64,000 nucleotides of DNA, taken from the NCBI RefSeq assembly GCF_009931695.1, contig NZ_CP048000.1, positions 248,001 to 312,000 of the forward strand. Reading direction: 5' to 3'. The stretch is from Anaerocolumna sedimenticola (lineage in GTDB: Bacteria > Bacillota > Clostridia > Lachnospirales > Lachnospiraceae). This document shows, piece after piece, positions 26,653-36,182 of this stretch. Every line of letters starts with the position of its first letter. Within the stretch, counting starts at the first letter, position 1. The translations under genes were made by a program, and so were the position numbers. The notes under the pieces were generated by a model, which saw only the letters and a list, made by a program, of their open reading frames with translations, ran no database searches and was not told the origin of the DNA.

Positions 26653-28412
26653 TATAAATTACCTCCTTGCTTCTGGGAATAATAGATATCCTGATAGATT
26701 TCATTCTCGTTAAGCAGGGTTTTATGGGTGCCGATGGCATTTATTTTACCGTCATCCAGAATTAGTATCTGATCCGCATCCATTATAGAGGTAATCCTCT
26801 GGGCAACAATGATTTTAGTCATACCCGGCAGTTCTTTGGCAAGCCCCTCCTTAATCTTTGCTTCCGTTGCCGTATCCACGGCACTGGTGGAATCATCAAG
26901 AATTAATACTTTGGGTGCTTTTAAGATAGCTCTGGCAATACAAAGGCGCTGCTTCTGTCCGCCGGATACGTTAACTCCTCCCTGACCCAGTTCCGTATCA
27001 TAACCGTTATCCAGCCGGTCTATAAATTCATTGACACAGGCAATCCGGCAGGCACGCTGGATTTCTTCCATAGTGGCATCTTCTTTACCCCACAAGAGAT
27101 TATCCCTTACCGTACCGGAGAAAAGGGTATTCTTCTGAAGTACCATAGCAATGGAATCTCTTAAATGCTTTTGGGTAAATTCATAGATGGGGTGTCCGTC
27201 AATAGTGATATTTCCGGAAGTGACTTCGTAAAGTCTCGGTATTAACTGAACCAAGGTGCTTTTGGCGGAACCGGTGGGCCCGATAATACCAATCGTCTGC
27301 CCGGACTTAATCGTAAAGGAAATATCGGATAATACATACTCTTCGGCAGTTTCTTTGTATTTAAAGTATACATGTTCAAAAGAGATGCTTCCGCTTTTTA
27401 CTTCTAGTTCGTTTGTGTGACTACTATCAATGGCCTTATGATCCATTATGGCCCGGTCATCCGTGATCGCCGGCTCCTCCTTAAGAACTTCCGTGATTCG
27501 CTTCCAGGACGTTAAGGAACGTGTAAACAACAGGAATACATTAGAAAACATCATAAGGGAATTCAATACCTGCAGAACATAACTTAAGAAACTGGTAAGG
27601 CTCCCGACTTTCATATCGCCGATTACCACAAGGTGCCCGCCAAACCAGAGAATACTTAAAATCGTCCCATACATTACAAATTGAAATGCCGGCATGTTAA
27701 GTACCGCAAGGGAAAAAGCTCTTTCTGAGGTATTTTTCAGATTTTGGTTTACTTCTTCAAATTTGGTTATTTCATAGTCCTCCCTGACGTAGGCCTTTAC
27801 CACCCGGATCGCAGCCAGGTTCTCCTGAATAATGCGGTTTACATAATCAACCGCATTCTGCATCTTTGCATACAACGGACGGACATTTTTTACAATGAAG
27901 AATAAAACGATTCCAAGAATCGGTGCTGCGATTAAAAAAACCACCGCAAGAGCCGCATTGATCCGAAAGGATAAGAAAACTGCAATAAATAGCATCACCG
28001 GTGAACGGAATCCCGGTCTCATACCGTTCGTAATGGAATTCTGAATGGTTGTTACATCACTGGTAAGTCTGGTAACAAGGGATGGGGTGCTGAATTTGTC
28101 TGTATTGGAAAAAGAATAAGTCTGCATTTTCTGAAACTCTGCTGCCCGGATTGAGGCCCCTATTCCATTCCCGCAGGCGGCGGTAAATCTGGCATATAAA
28201 TTTCCTAAAAATAATGAGATAATCGCACAGACTGCCATTTGAAAACCTTTTAACAGAATATAGGGTCTATCCTGATTTGCAATACCAACATCAATGATAT
28301 CAGCCATAATCATAGGAATGATCAGTTCGAATGCGGTCTCTGCTTCAATACAAATAATGGCCAGTATCAATTCTTTTTTGTAGTCTCTGGCATAGGATAA
28401 AAAATTTTTCAT
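26652..28412 (-). CDS. ABC exporter half-transporter (first subunit)
   Basis: A 586-aa half-transporter with six membrane helices and an ATPase domain: Walker A IGIIGPTGSAKSTLVQLIPR (Ala before Lys instead of the usual Gly), signature VSGGQKQRLCIARA and Walker B VLILDDSTSAVDTATE. The second acidic residue after the Walker B Asp is Asp (LILDDS) rather than the catalytic Glu, and the H-loop reads IIVAQRITS with Gln in place of His. Such a degenerate site is typical of one half in heterodimeric exporters. AGGAG precedes the ATG. Confidence 0.94.
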   Translation of the reverse strand: MKNFLSYARDYKKELILAIICIEAETAFELIIPMIMADIIDVGIANQDRPYILLKGFQMAVCAIISLFLGNLYARFTAACGNGIGASIRAAEFQKMQTYSFSNTDKFSTPSLVTRLTSDVTTIQNSITNGMRPGFRSPVMLFIAVFLSFRINAALAVVFLIAAPILGIVLFFIVKNVRPLYAKMQNAVDYVNRIIQENLAAIRVVKAYVREDYEITKFEEVNQNLKNTSERAFSLAVLNMPAFQFVMYGTILSILWFGGHLVVIGDMKVGSLTSFLSYVLQVLNSLMMFSNVFLLFTRSLTSWKRITEVLKEEPAITDDRAIMDHKAIDSSHTNELEVKSGSISFEHVYFKYKETAEEYVLSDISFTIKSGQTIGIIGPTGSAKSTLVQLIPRLYEVTSGNITIDGHPIYEFTQKHLRDSIAMVLQKNTLFSGTVRDNLLWGKEDATMEEIQRACRIACVNEFIDRLDNGYDTELGQGGVNVSGGQKQRLCIARAILKAPKVLILDDSTSAVDTATEAKIKEGLAKELPGMTKIIVAQRITSIMDADQILILDDGKINAIGTHKTLLNENEIYQDIYYSQKQGGNL

Positions 28413-28439
28413 ATTGAGTTCTCCTAATAGTTGCTTTTA

Positions 28440-28463
28440 CAATTGTTGCATATGCATTAATTG
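28440..28463. promoter_or_regulatory. Palindromic operator candidate for the MarR regulator
   Basis: A 24-bp dyad with arms CAATT..TGCATATGCA..AATTG lies 28 bases before the first exporter ATG. The core TGCATATGCA is a perfect palindrome. Position and symmetry fit MarR binding, but this is inference. Confidence 0.5.
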
Positions 28464-28567
28464 TAACTGCAACTATTATAATCCAGTCAATAAGGGAAGT
28501 CAAGGGAAGAAAGAGAGATGATAAACCTTTAACCTTAACTGAGACTAACCGTAGAGGAGGTGGACCT

Positions 28568-30292
28568 TCAACGGACCAATTTTATCCTTGTTTTATTAAT
28601 TTCTATTGCTGCAACCTGATCTAAATCGATAACCACCGGCAGAACAGAATTAAGAGTATCCTTATCAGATGACAGGTTATCAAGTATTACTTCCGTATTA
28701 TTTTTCATAATGATTTTAATCATATTGGGGGCGGCGGCAGCTGGGTTATTGATTCGAAACAGGTTATCCTTACTCACATCGGTACTTCCGGCATTGGTTA
28801 AAGTCTTAAATTGCAGCTGCAATGATATCGGAGAGATCATAATCCTCTCCAGTTTTCTGTTTTCTCCATTAAACTTAACATTATGAGAGACTGTATATTC
28901 TCTGGTTGTATCTGAATAATCCAGATTGAAATCCAATTTCCAATCACCTTCATATAGTGTATTCTCACCATAAGCCCCAAATGTAAAATAATAATCCTTT
29001 AGCATATCCTTATCTGATATTCCGCTGAATTGGGCACCACAGGATATAATTTTACCGTCCACCATATCTGCCTGGCTGTTATCATCACCATTAACCGGCT
29101 GACTAGCATCTATCATTCCTGTAATAATGCTGCCGTTCTTTTTATTGACTATGATAATCCCCGAATCACTGAAACTATCAAAATTCATAGAATCATTCAA
29201 TTCAAATTTAACACATAGCTGATTATTAAGGATACCTATATTACTGACTGCTAATTTTGGATACTTAGAACTAAATGTTGTTTGATTTTCTGTTCTTCTA
29301 ATACAGTATTTGGGAGTAATACCACTCCGTCCGATAATAGCTTCTTCCATATAGGCATCTCTTTTCCCCCAGTAGGAATCATAATCAATACTATTTTTTA
29401 CACCTTTCTTTTTTAGTTCCTTAAGAAACTTATCCTCTGTTTTATGATACCATAACCTGTCATCTTCACTGGAATATCTTGCGCCCATAAAATTGAAATC
29501 ATCCTCAGATGCTTCTCCGATCTCGTTCATAATATCAAATAAACTTTTCCAGGAGCCTATATCAACCAGATTGCCCGTATTTTTTTCTGTCAGATTCGTA
29601 AAGGTAAGGCTGACATGATTGATATATTCTTTCATAACAAGGGAATTTTGAAGTACAAAGGTTGCCTTGCCTGTTTCCGATCCATCATCTACTCTTGTTA
29701 CATAACAATACTGACCGAGTGCATTATCATTCGTCTTCAACCATACTTTACTGAAAGATAAATCCTTTACATCATTTTGCTGATTCTTACTGAAAGCACT
29801 TCCATCGATTGTTTCTACATCAACTGCAATATAGATTGTGTGTCTATCACCAACGACTCCTCTGGCGGTAAGCTTCAACCCGTTAGCAGTAACTGATGAG
29901 CTTATGATCGCACTTGCTTCTTCGATAAATTTATTATCCTCTTTCATAGGAACCGTAGTTATTGTGCCGGAACCCTGGTTATTCTTAAGATTATTCGTAT
30001 CATTGATATCCTGCTTTACCGTTTCCCTGAAATAGCCTTTAAATAAATCAACAATACTCAACTTTGTTGCAACTGCAATACCTGTGGTGGATAGAAGGAT
30101 TATAAAAAGGATGGCTGCTACCTTATAAATAATTCTACTTTTTACCGTTTTCTTTAATTTATTCTCTACTCTATTTTTATTATTATCAGAAATATGATTA
30201 TCTTCTGCTTGGAGCATTGTGATGGTTTCCTGCATGAACTGATCTGATAGCTCAATTTTTTGTATTGCTTTAATATAGTCTTCCTTCTTCAT
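28568..30292 (-). CDS. DUF4179 anti-sigma-factor-like membrane protein
   Basis: A 574-aa protein with a cytosolic N-terminal part (MKKEDYIKAIQKIELSDQFM), one membrane helix at about residues 58-80 (VAAILFIILLSTTGIAVATK), and a large outside domain of the DUF4179 type. The N-terminal segment should hold the sigma factor and the outside part sense the envelope. Its start overlaps the end of the sigma gene by 23 bases, supporting a coupled sigma/anti-sigma pair. Signal sensed is unknown. Confidence 0.87.
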   Translation of the reverse strand: MKKEDYIKAIQKIELSDQFMQETITMLQAEDNHISDNNKNRVENKLKKTVKSRIIYKVAAILFIILLSTTGIAVATKLSIVDLFKGYFRETVKQDINDTNNLKNNQGSGTITTVPMKEDNKFIEEASAIISSSVTANGLKLTARGVVGDRHTIYIAVDVETIDGSAFSKNQQNDVKDLSFSKVWLKTNDNALGQYCYVTRVDDGSETGKATFVLQNSLVMKEYINHVSLTFTNLTEKNTGNLVDIGSWKSLFDIMNEIGEASEDDFNFMGARYSSEDDRLWYHKTEDKFLKELKKKGVKNSIDYDSYWGKRDAYMEEAIIGRSGITPKYCIRRTENQTTFSSKYPKLAVSNIGILNNQLCVKFELNDSMNFDSFSDSGIIIVNKKNGSIITGMIDASQPVNGDDNSQADMVDGKIISCGAQFSGISDKDMLKDYYFTFGAYGENTLYEGDWKLDFNLDYSDTTREYTVSHNVKFNGENRKLERIMISPISLQLQFKTLTNAGSTDVSKDNLFRINNPAAAAPNMIKIIMKNNTEVILDNLSSDKDTLNSVLPVVIDLDQVAAIEINKTRIKLVR

Positions 30293-30800
30293 ATATACCT
30301 TCTCCTTCCATATTCATCTTTAACTTCTTTTTTGCCCTTCTAAGCCAGGAACTTACGGTATTTGCATTCGACGTTAGTAGCTTTGCAATCTCAGGTACCG
30401 TATATTCTTCGATATAATATAGATAAATAACATTCCGGTATTTGGGAGGAAGCTTTTTCAGTTCTTCAAAAACCTGCTTATCCCCTGAATCAAGGTAATT
30501 GTCCGTATAATAATCAGATGAAAGGTTTTCCTCCGTAAAAGCAATATTTTTTCTAAACCTGAAAGATTTAAAATAATCCTTGCACTGGTTAATCGTAACA
30601 CGAATAAGCCATGCTTTGATATGCTCATCATCGTCATTACTTAATCCATTGATGTTACTAATTAATTTTAAGAATACTTCCTGCGTAATATCTTCAGCTT
30701 CAGACATATCAGCAGTATTCTGATAGGCAATTTGCAATACCATTCTTCCATAATTTGTAAATATTTGTTTAATAAATTCATTTTCTTCTGAGGATTCCAA
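30270..30800 (-). CDS. ECF RNA polymerase sigma factor
   Basis: A 176-aa ECF sigma factor. Region 2 is QNTADMSEAEDITQEVFLKL with HIKAWLIRVTINQCKDYFKS at the -10-melting helix; region 4 is LPPKYRNVIYLYYIEEYTVP, then EIAKLLTSNANTVSSWLRRA as the -35-binding helix. The start is a TTG behind AGGAG. It is followed by its DUF4179 partner. The leader (30801-31036) contains no gene; it has ATTCGTAAT twice (about 30868 and 30884), which may be part of its own promoter. Confidence 0.93.
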   Translation of the reverse strand: MESSEENEFIKQIFTNYGRMVLQIAYQNTADMSEAEDITQEVFLKLISNINGLSNDDDEHIKAWLIRVTINQCKDYFKSFRFRKNIAFTEENLSSDYYTDNYLDSGDKQVFEELKKLPPKYRNVIYLYYIEEYTVPEIAKLLTSNANTVSSWLRRAKKKLKMNMEGEGIYEEGRLY

Positions 30801-31036
30801 AATGCTGTCTCCTTTCTGTATTTTTCCGCTACAGTGATCGGAAAGTAATCTTACTAAGACTAATTCGTAATTACTGTAACATTCGTAATATCACTTTCAA
30901 TAACAATACGATTCAGCTTCCGGAAAACGTGCATAAAAATTAAATTTATTATTTTCTGTCTAAAAAAAGTCTCAAGGATACTACTAACCATTCAAAAAAT
31001 CATCATTTATGTAATAACTATAAAAGAACTTGGTAC

Positions 31037-32704
31037 TTACTTCACTCTCTCTATTTTAACTATAAACTGCTTCTTATACGGCACTTCTTTCATAATATTC
31101 GTATTACGGAATATAGAAAGCATAATACCCAGAACAATAAAATTAATCAGCAGACTGGCTCCCCCATAGGAAACAAACGGCAGATTCACCTGAGAGACAA
31201 TCCGGATACCGAGATTAGAAAGTATATAAATACTGCCTTGTGATGCAAATGCCAGGCTGCATCCTAATCCCACAAACATCCCTAACGAATTTTTCTGTTT
31301 CAGTGAAATAAGTATCATATATATTATTAATGCCGTAAAGAAGATAATACTAATCACCCCGGCAGTTATTCCCCACTTACCAAAAATATAGGTCAGTATA
31401 TAATCATTATTATAACCAGACAGATATCCCATTGAAATATCAGGGTTAAACCCAAATATTCTTGAATTCCCAATAATTTTCCTTACCACATTCATCTGGT
31501 ATCCCTTTTCATACAGCTCTGGGCGAATCATCGTATCAATTTTATTACGAATACCCTCAACCTGATATTGACTGAAAGATAATATTCGTATCAAACCTGC
31601 TATTGGTATCCATCCCCATATTATTGCCATCGCTTTCCCCTTGGACGCACCAAACCAGTTCTTCTTTACGGCAGCTGACAGCATAATGAGGTTTGAAAAT
31701 ATCAAACCCAGATATACAGATCGGGGCATAATAAATTTTGATATTACCGCACAAGCAAATATACTAAACAGCAGACATTTCATAATACCAACATAACCTT
31801 TTTTACGGTAAGCAAACAAAATTCCGCCATACACCGGAATAAATAAGAAACTGTAAGCATTAAGATAAGCCATTTGACCATTCACCCAATTACCAAAAGG
31901 TGCATAAATCAAAATACTTATTATTAAAAAAAGCCATAGTACTTTCGGATATTTTCCGATAATGGAATAATCCAGGAAATAGCTCGCCATCATTAATAGT
32001 AAGCCTGTAATTAAAAAAATAATTTGCTTTTTGATATTCATTACTATGATTGGATTTATAGCACTCAGGGATTTATTAATATGAATCTGAACCAAAATAC
32101 CAGCAAAACACAAAACCAAAACAGCCAGCAATACTTTCCACTCCAACCGGGGCTTATGTATTTTATCCATTTGACTGCCTACTTCTATCGGATCCCCCAT
32201 CTGTTTTAATGCTGTTATCAAGGCCGTATCTTTGTCAAATCCCTCGTTTATATATGACTCTTTCTGGTCATCAATATGTTGGCTTATTTCCTCAGCAATC
32301 ATATTCCTCGCTTTTTTACAGCGTATCTGACTGGTCATAAGTTCCAGGTAATCCTCTTTCTTATTTAAATCAGTCAAAGGTAACACCCCTATAACTCCTT
32401 TTACAGCCTGGGCATATTCCTGCCATTCTTCACTGATGGCTTTCAAATGCTTACGGCCTTTACCCGTTATACGGTAATACTTTCTTGGTTTGGCACTTTC
32501 AAGATCCTCATAAGACTCCAGATAATCTTTTTCTTCTAAAGAATGCAATAATGGGTACAAGGTACCTGCTTTTAAATCAAACACATGATTGGAACGCTTA
32601 CGTAACGTGTCAATCATCTCGTATCCATACATATCCTTTTCAGACAATAAGCTTAACAGCAGCATGGATGTACTACCGGATAATAAACTTTTATTTTCTA
32701 TCAT
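31037..32704 (-). CDS. Fusion: PadR HTH - HAAS-like domain - SEDS (FtsW/RodA) membrane domain
   Basis: One 555-aa frame from the ATG at 32704 (behind AAAGGAG) has three parts. Residues 1-105 are a PadR regulator: LLSLLSEKDMYGYEMIDTLR, LKAGTLYPLLHSLEEKDYLE and PRKYYRITGKGRKHL. Residues about 112-180 match the HAAS/permease-prefix type (SQIRCKKARNMIAEEISQHI, ALKQMGDPIEVGSQMD). Residues about 185-545 hold some ten membrane helices of the SEDS glycosyltransferase family with GYNNDYILTYIFGKWG, equivalent to the HTDFIF-E-G motif and keeping its Asp, and VNLPFVSYGGASLL near the end. PadR and HAAS-SEDS proteins are normally encoded separately. A second site, AAAGGAG at 32401-32395, precedes an in-frame GTG at 32386 by 8 bases and could start a 449-aa HAAS-SEDS product. 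Confidence 0.85.
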   Translation of the reverse strand: MIENKSLLSGSTSMLLLSLLSEKDMYGYEMIDTLRKRSNHVFDLKAGTLYPLLHSLEEKDYLESYEDLESAKPRKYYRITGKGRKHLKAISEEWQEYAQAVKGVIGVLPLTDLNKKEDYLELMTSQIRCKKARNMIAEEISQHIDDQKESYINEGFDKDTALITALKQMGDPIEVGSQMDKIHKPRLEWKVLLAVLVLCFAGILVQIHINKSLSAINPIIVMNIKKQIIFLITGLLLMMASYFLDYSIIGKYPKVLWLFLIISILIYAPFGNWVNGQMAYLNAYSFLFIPVYGGILFAYRKKGYVGIMKCLLFSIFACAVISKFIMPRSVYLGLIFSNLIMLSAAVKKNWFGASKGKAMAIIWGWIPIAGLIRILSFSQYQVEGIRNKIDTMIRPELYEKGYQMNVVRKIIGNSRIFGFNPDISMGYLSGYNNDYILTYIFGKWGITAGVISIIFFTALIIYMILISLKQKNSLGMFVGLGCSLAFASQGSIYILSNLGIRIVSQVNLPFVSYGGASLLINFIVLGIMLSIFRNTNIMKEVPYKKQFIVKIERVK

Positions 32705-32722
32705 ATTAACTCCTTTCATATA

Positions 32723-32757
32723 TAGATAATCTATATATAGTATATGTAGATTATCTA
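32723..32757. promoter_or_regulatory. Inverted TAGATAATCTA sites before the PadR-SEDS gene
   Basis: TAGATAATCTA (32723-32733) and its complement TAGATTATCTA (32747-32757) lie 24 bp apart in an alternating AT region, making a long dyad centred at 32740, directly upstream of the start. PadR proteins commonly repress their own gene through such dyads, so this is the likely operator. The two sites overlap the expected -10/-35 region. Confidence 0.55.
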
Positions 32758-32835
32758 TATATGTCAATAGAAATTAACTGCCCTCAAACCGGTTAAAGTA
32801 ATAATATGGACTTAAAAAAATATAAAAATATACAT

Positions 32836-32884
32836 AAAAAATGATTATCCCCCAACTGTCCAAAGTAGCGGATAATCATTTTTT
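32836..32884. terminator. Bidirectional hairpin terminator between sstT and the PadR-SEDS promoter
   Basis: Arms AAAAAATGATTATCC (32836-32850) and GGATAATCATTTTTT (32870-32884) are perfectly complementary with T runs on both strands. It ends the serine operon. Confidence 0.85.
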
Positions 32885-32976
32885 ATTCCAATCCAAGGGC
32901 AAACATAAGTTTTACTTATGTTTCCTGTTACCTATATTATAGCCTCTCTCCATTAATTGTAAAGAGACTCTTATTT

Positions 32977-34206
32977 CTAAAAAGGTAAAGCCTTTCCGTT
33001 TTTCCTCCATAATCTAAATTCTGCTGCGGCTGTAAACAATGCGTCTGTAGAAGAATTTAATGCAGTTTCACAAGAATCTTGAATAACACCGATTATAAAT
33101 CCAATACCAACAACCTGCATAGCAATATCATTAGAAATTCCAAATAAGCTGCAAGCCAGAGGAATCAGCATCAGAGAGCCGCCTGCAACACCGGAAGTAC
33201 CTGCTGCCGCTACGCTTGCTAATATACTCAATATTAACATGGTCGGTAAATCAACGGAAATACCAAGGGTGTGTACCGCTGCCAGAGACATGGTTGTAAT
33301 CGTAATAGCTGCACCTGCCATATTGACAGTAGCTCCAAGAGGAATACTTACGGAATAAGTATCTTCGTCTAATCCAAGAGATTTACACAGTTCCATATTA
33401 ACAGGAATATTCGCTGCCGAACTTCTGGTGAAAAATGCTGTAATCGCACTTTCTCTCAGACATTTGAAAACCAATGGATAAGGATTCTGTTTAATAGTAA
33501 AGAATACAATCAGAGGATTTAAAATAAGTGCCACACCAAGCATACAACTTACCAGTACAATCAATAATTTTCCATATGTTGCAAATCCTGAAATACCTGT
33601 TTCAGAGACCGTTGTAAATACCAGACCAAGGATACCAAACGGTGCACAGTTAATAACCCACTTTACAACCTGAGATGTTGCATCTGCAATATCGGATAAT
33701 ATCTTCTTGGTACCTTCCGAAGTATTTTTAATTGCAATACCAAAAATAATAGCCCAGGAAAGTATACCAATATAGTTAGCATTATAAAGTGCTGATACCG
33801 GATTGGTAACTAAATTCATTACAAGTGTTTTTAACACTTCTGCAATATTCGTCGTAACTTCCGTTCCTGTTATTTCTAAATCCGAACTCAAAGCTATGCT
33901 GACAGGGAAAAAATTGTTTACAGCAACTGCTATTAAAGCAGATGCCAATGTTCCAATTCCATAAAGCAGAATGACGCTTTTCATATTACTGCCGGTACCG
34001 GATTTTGCTGAAGCCAGGGAAGACATTACCAGGACGAAAACCAGTATTGGTGCAATCGCTTTTAAGGCTCCTACAAATATATTACCCAGAATACCAATAG
34101 CAGTAAACTGTGGTACTGTGAGTCCTAATATAAGACCAATCACCATACCAATTAAAATTCTCTGAATCAAACCTAATTTCATCCATGCTTTAAATATTGA
34201 ATTCAT
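32977..34206 (-). CDS. sstT: Serine/threonine:Na+ symporter SstT
   Basis: A 409-aa member of the DAACS symporter family. It matches SstT by its N-terminus ([20 protein letters not shown]), the serine-rich loop [20 protein letters not shown] and the later signature [20 protein letters not shown]. About eight membrane helices plus two re-entrant hairpins are expected. It takes up serine or threonine with sodium. It follows the two subunits of serine dehydratase in one operon, which supports serine as substrate. Confidence 0.95.
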   Translation of the reverse strand: MNSIFKAWMKLGLIQRILIGMVIGLILGLTVPQFTAIGILGNIFVGALKAIAPILVFVLVMSSLASAKSGTGSNMKSVILLYGIGTLASALIAVAVNNFFPVSIALSSDLEITGTEVTTNIAEVLKTLVMNLVTNPVSALYNANYIGILSWAIIFGIAIKNTSEGTKKILSDIADATSQVVKWVINCAPFGILGLVFTTVSETGISGFATYGKLLIVLVSCMLGVALILNPLIVFFTIKQNPYPLVFKCLRESAITAFFTRSSAANIPVNMELCKSLGLDEDTYSVSIPLGATVNMAGAAITITTMSLAAVHTLGISVDLPTMLILSILASVAAAGTSGVAGGSLMLIPLACSLFGISNDIAMQVVGIGFIIGVIQDSCETALNSSTDALFTAAAEFRLWRKNGKALPF

Positions 34207-34286
34207 TTTTCCTCCATTCTATCATCCGTTGGTTAACTTTTTTACCAACTGTTAAAAAGTTACTTAATATTACTGCACTAATTTCT

Positions 34287-35159
34287 TCATCCAAAAATTT
34301 GTTTCATATATTTCTTTGCTGTCGGTGTTGCTGCAAGGCCTCCGTCAGCTGTCTCCTTAAGTGCCGGAACAATACAATCTCCTACCGACTTCATTGCCTG
34401 AATGACCTCATCCACCGGGATTTTGCTTTCAATTCCTGCCAATGCTAATTCCGCTGCAACAAAGGCATTCGCAGCTCCCATAGCATTACGTTTAATACAA
34501 GGAATCTCCACTAAGCCTGCCACAGGATCGCATACCAGTCCAAGTACACTTTTTAATGAAATAGCACATGCATGTTCCACCATCGCAGGAGTACCTCCAC
34601 ATAGTTCAACCAATGCTGCCGCGGCCATGGCACTGGCTGATCCACATTCTGCCTGGCATCCTCCCTCTGCTCCCGAGATACTGGCCCTGTTAGCGATAAC
34701 CATACCAACAGCTGATGCTGTAAACAAAGCCATAACCAATTGTTCGTCATCAAGCTTTCTTTCCTCGGCAATTGTTATAAGCACTGCAGGAATAATACCA
34801 CAGCTTCCGGCAGTCGGTGCTGCGACAATCTTACCCATACATGCATTATTTTCAGATGTAGAAAGTGCTTTGGTAAGTGCTTTACCAATAATCGGTCCAC
34901 TGATAGTTTGTCCCGCCTTAACTCTCTGCTCCATCTTATATGCATCACCACCAGACAATCCGCTGTTTGACCGTTTTTCGGGATTTATACCCTCATTCGT
35001 GCTTTTTTTTATTACTTCAAGCATAGTTTTCATCGTATGTTTTAAATCCTCTTCGGTCTTTTCCATCAGAGCTGCCTGATCCTGTAATACAAACTCTGAA
35101 ATCCTTACATTTTTCTCTTCTGCTTTCCGGCATATATCTGATATCGAATCGTATTTCAT
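34287..35159 (-). CDS. sdaAA: L-serine dehydratase, iron-sulfur-dependent, alpha subunit
   Basis: A 290-aa catalytic subunit of the oxygen-sensitive [4Fe-4S] serine dehydratase, which turns L-serine into pyruvate and ammonia. Characteristic stretches are AAPTAGSCGIIPAVLITIAE, SGAEGGCQAECGSASAMAAA and LVCDPVAGLVEIPCIKRNAM; the Cys residues in these stretches are the cluster ligands. The Gly-rich SGLSGGDAYKMEQ near residue 68 is typical too. It starts 34 bases after the beta subunit and is followed by sstT, giving a complete uptake-and-use operon. Confidence 0.96.
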   Translation of the reverse strand: MKYDSISDICRKAEEKNVRISEFVLQDQAALMEKTEEDLKHTMKTMLEVIKKSTNEGINPEKRSNSGLSGGDAYKMEQRVKAGQTISGPIIGKALTKALSTSENNACMGKIVAAPTAGSCGIIPAVLITIAEERKLDDEQLVMALFTASAVGMVIANRASISGAEGGCQAECGSASAMAAAALVELCGGTPAMVEHACAISLKSVLGLVCDPVAGLVEIPCIKRNAMGAANAFVAAELALAGIESKIPVDEVIQAMKSVGDCIVPALKETADGGLAATPTAKKYMKQIFG

Positions 35160-35193
35160 TTATCCCTCCAATCCAGCGCTTTTACTTGTCTCC

Positions 35194-35856
35194 TTAAATA
35201 GCATTTAAAATACTAACAGATTTGATATTGGGAATATCTTGAATTATTCGCCTAATAGATGGTTCGATTCCTCCATCGATTTCTATCGTCATAATTGCTA
35301 TTCCCCCTTTTTCCTCTCTGCTCAACGAAAATTTATTGATATTGATACCCTTGTTGCCCAGAATATTGCTCACCTTTGCAACCATTCCAGGCATATCCAG
35401 ATGTGTAATAATAAGTGCTGCCGATTTACCGGAAATTAACACATCAGCCCCGTTAATCTTATTAATTAATATATTACCGCCGCCTACGGAAGAGCCTCTG
35501 ACATTAACCCTCCTTCCGCTCTCTCCCTCCAGATCAATGTCCACAGTATTAGGATGTACTCCATCTAACTCCAATGTTTCAAAGGTATAATTAAGCCTTT
35601 CCTCATTCGCAATTTCTAAACTGTTACAAATTCTATTATCATCCGTATCCATACCAAGAATGCCAGCAATAATCGCTTTATCTGTTCCATGTCCCCGATA
35701 AGTCTTGGCAAAAGAACCGGAAAATCCAATCCTGGCCCTGACTGGCCTTTCACCTAATACCAGGTAGGTATACTTCCCTATGCGAACGGCTCCCGCTGTA
35801 TGGGAACTGGACGGACCAATCATGATTGGTCCAATAATGTCAAAAACACCTAGCAT
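35194..35856 (-). CDS. sdaAB: L-serine dehydratase, iron-sulfur-dependent, beta subunit
   Basis: A 220-aa beta subunit: GVFDIIGPIMIGPSSSHTAG at the N-terminus (the serine-rich active-site loop), FSGSFAKTYRGHGTDKAI afterwards, and a C-terminal ACT domain from about residue 148 (ALIITHLDMPGMVAKVSNIL) that binds serine in the family. It is the first gene of the operon. The 326-base leader upstream holds AT-rich promoter sequence and a terminator of the preceding unit's other side at 36105-36137; I see no riboswitch. Confidence 0.95.
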   Translation of the reverse strand: MLGVFDIIGPIMIGPSSSHTAGAVRIGKYTYLVLGERPVRARIGFSGSFAKTYRGHGTDKAIIAGILGMDTDDNRICNSLEIANEERLNYTFETLELDGVHPNTVDIDLEGESGRRVNVRGSSVGGGNILINKINGADVLISGKSAALIITHLDMPGMVAKVSNILGNKGININKFSLSREEKGGIAIMTIEIDGGIEPSIRRIIQDIPNIKSVSILNAI

Positions 35857-36104
35857 AAACCGACTCCTTCTAAACTCATATGGTTATCATTGTTAAATCA
35901 TAGAAATTTCATCATTCCCATCTTTGTAATATTGCATCAATGTTTTTTTCAGTGACATTGTTTATTATACATAATTAACAATTATAAATCAAATGGATAT
36001 TGCTGTTAACAAAAATAATACATATATATGTCAATTAATTACAGGCTTTTTTTGTAAACATTCTACAATAACATAAGTTATTATCGGTCTTTGCAACTTA
36101 AAAA

Positions 36105-36137
36105 AGCACTATAAGAATATGGAATTCTCATAGTGCT
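36105..36137 (-). terminator. Intrinsic terminator of the GH4/PfkB sugar operon
   Basis: Arms AGCACTATAAGAAT and ATTCTCATAGTGCT form a 14-bp stem with a five-base loop, and the minus strand continues TTTTTT. It lies 46 bases after the PfkB stop. Confidence 0.85.
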
Positions 36138-36182
36138 GTAGGTACTGGGGCTATTGATTATATGTATAAAAAATAAATAAAA

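Noticed and set aside
34402..35079. 225-aa plus-strand ORF
   Set aside because: It is the antisense of sdaAA, an effect of codon bias in the real gene.
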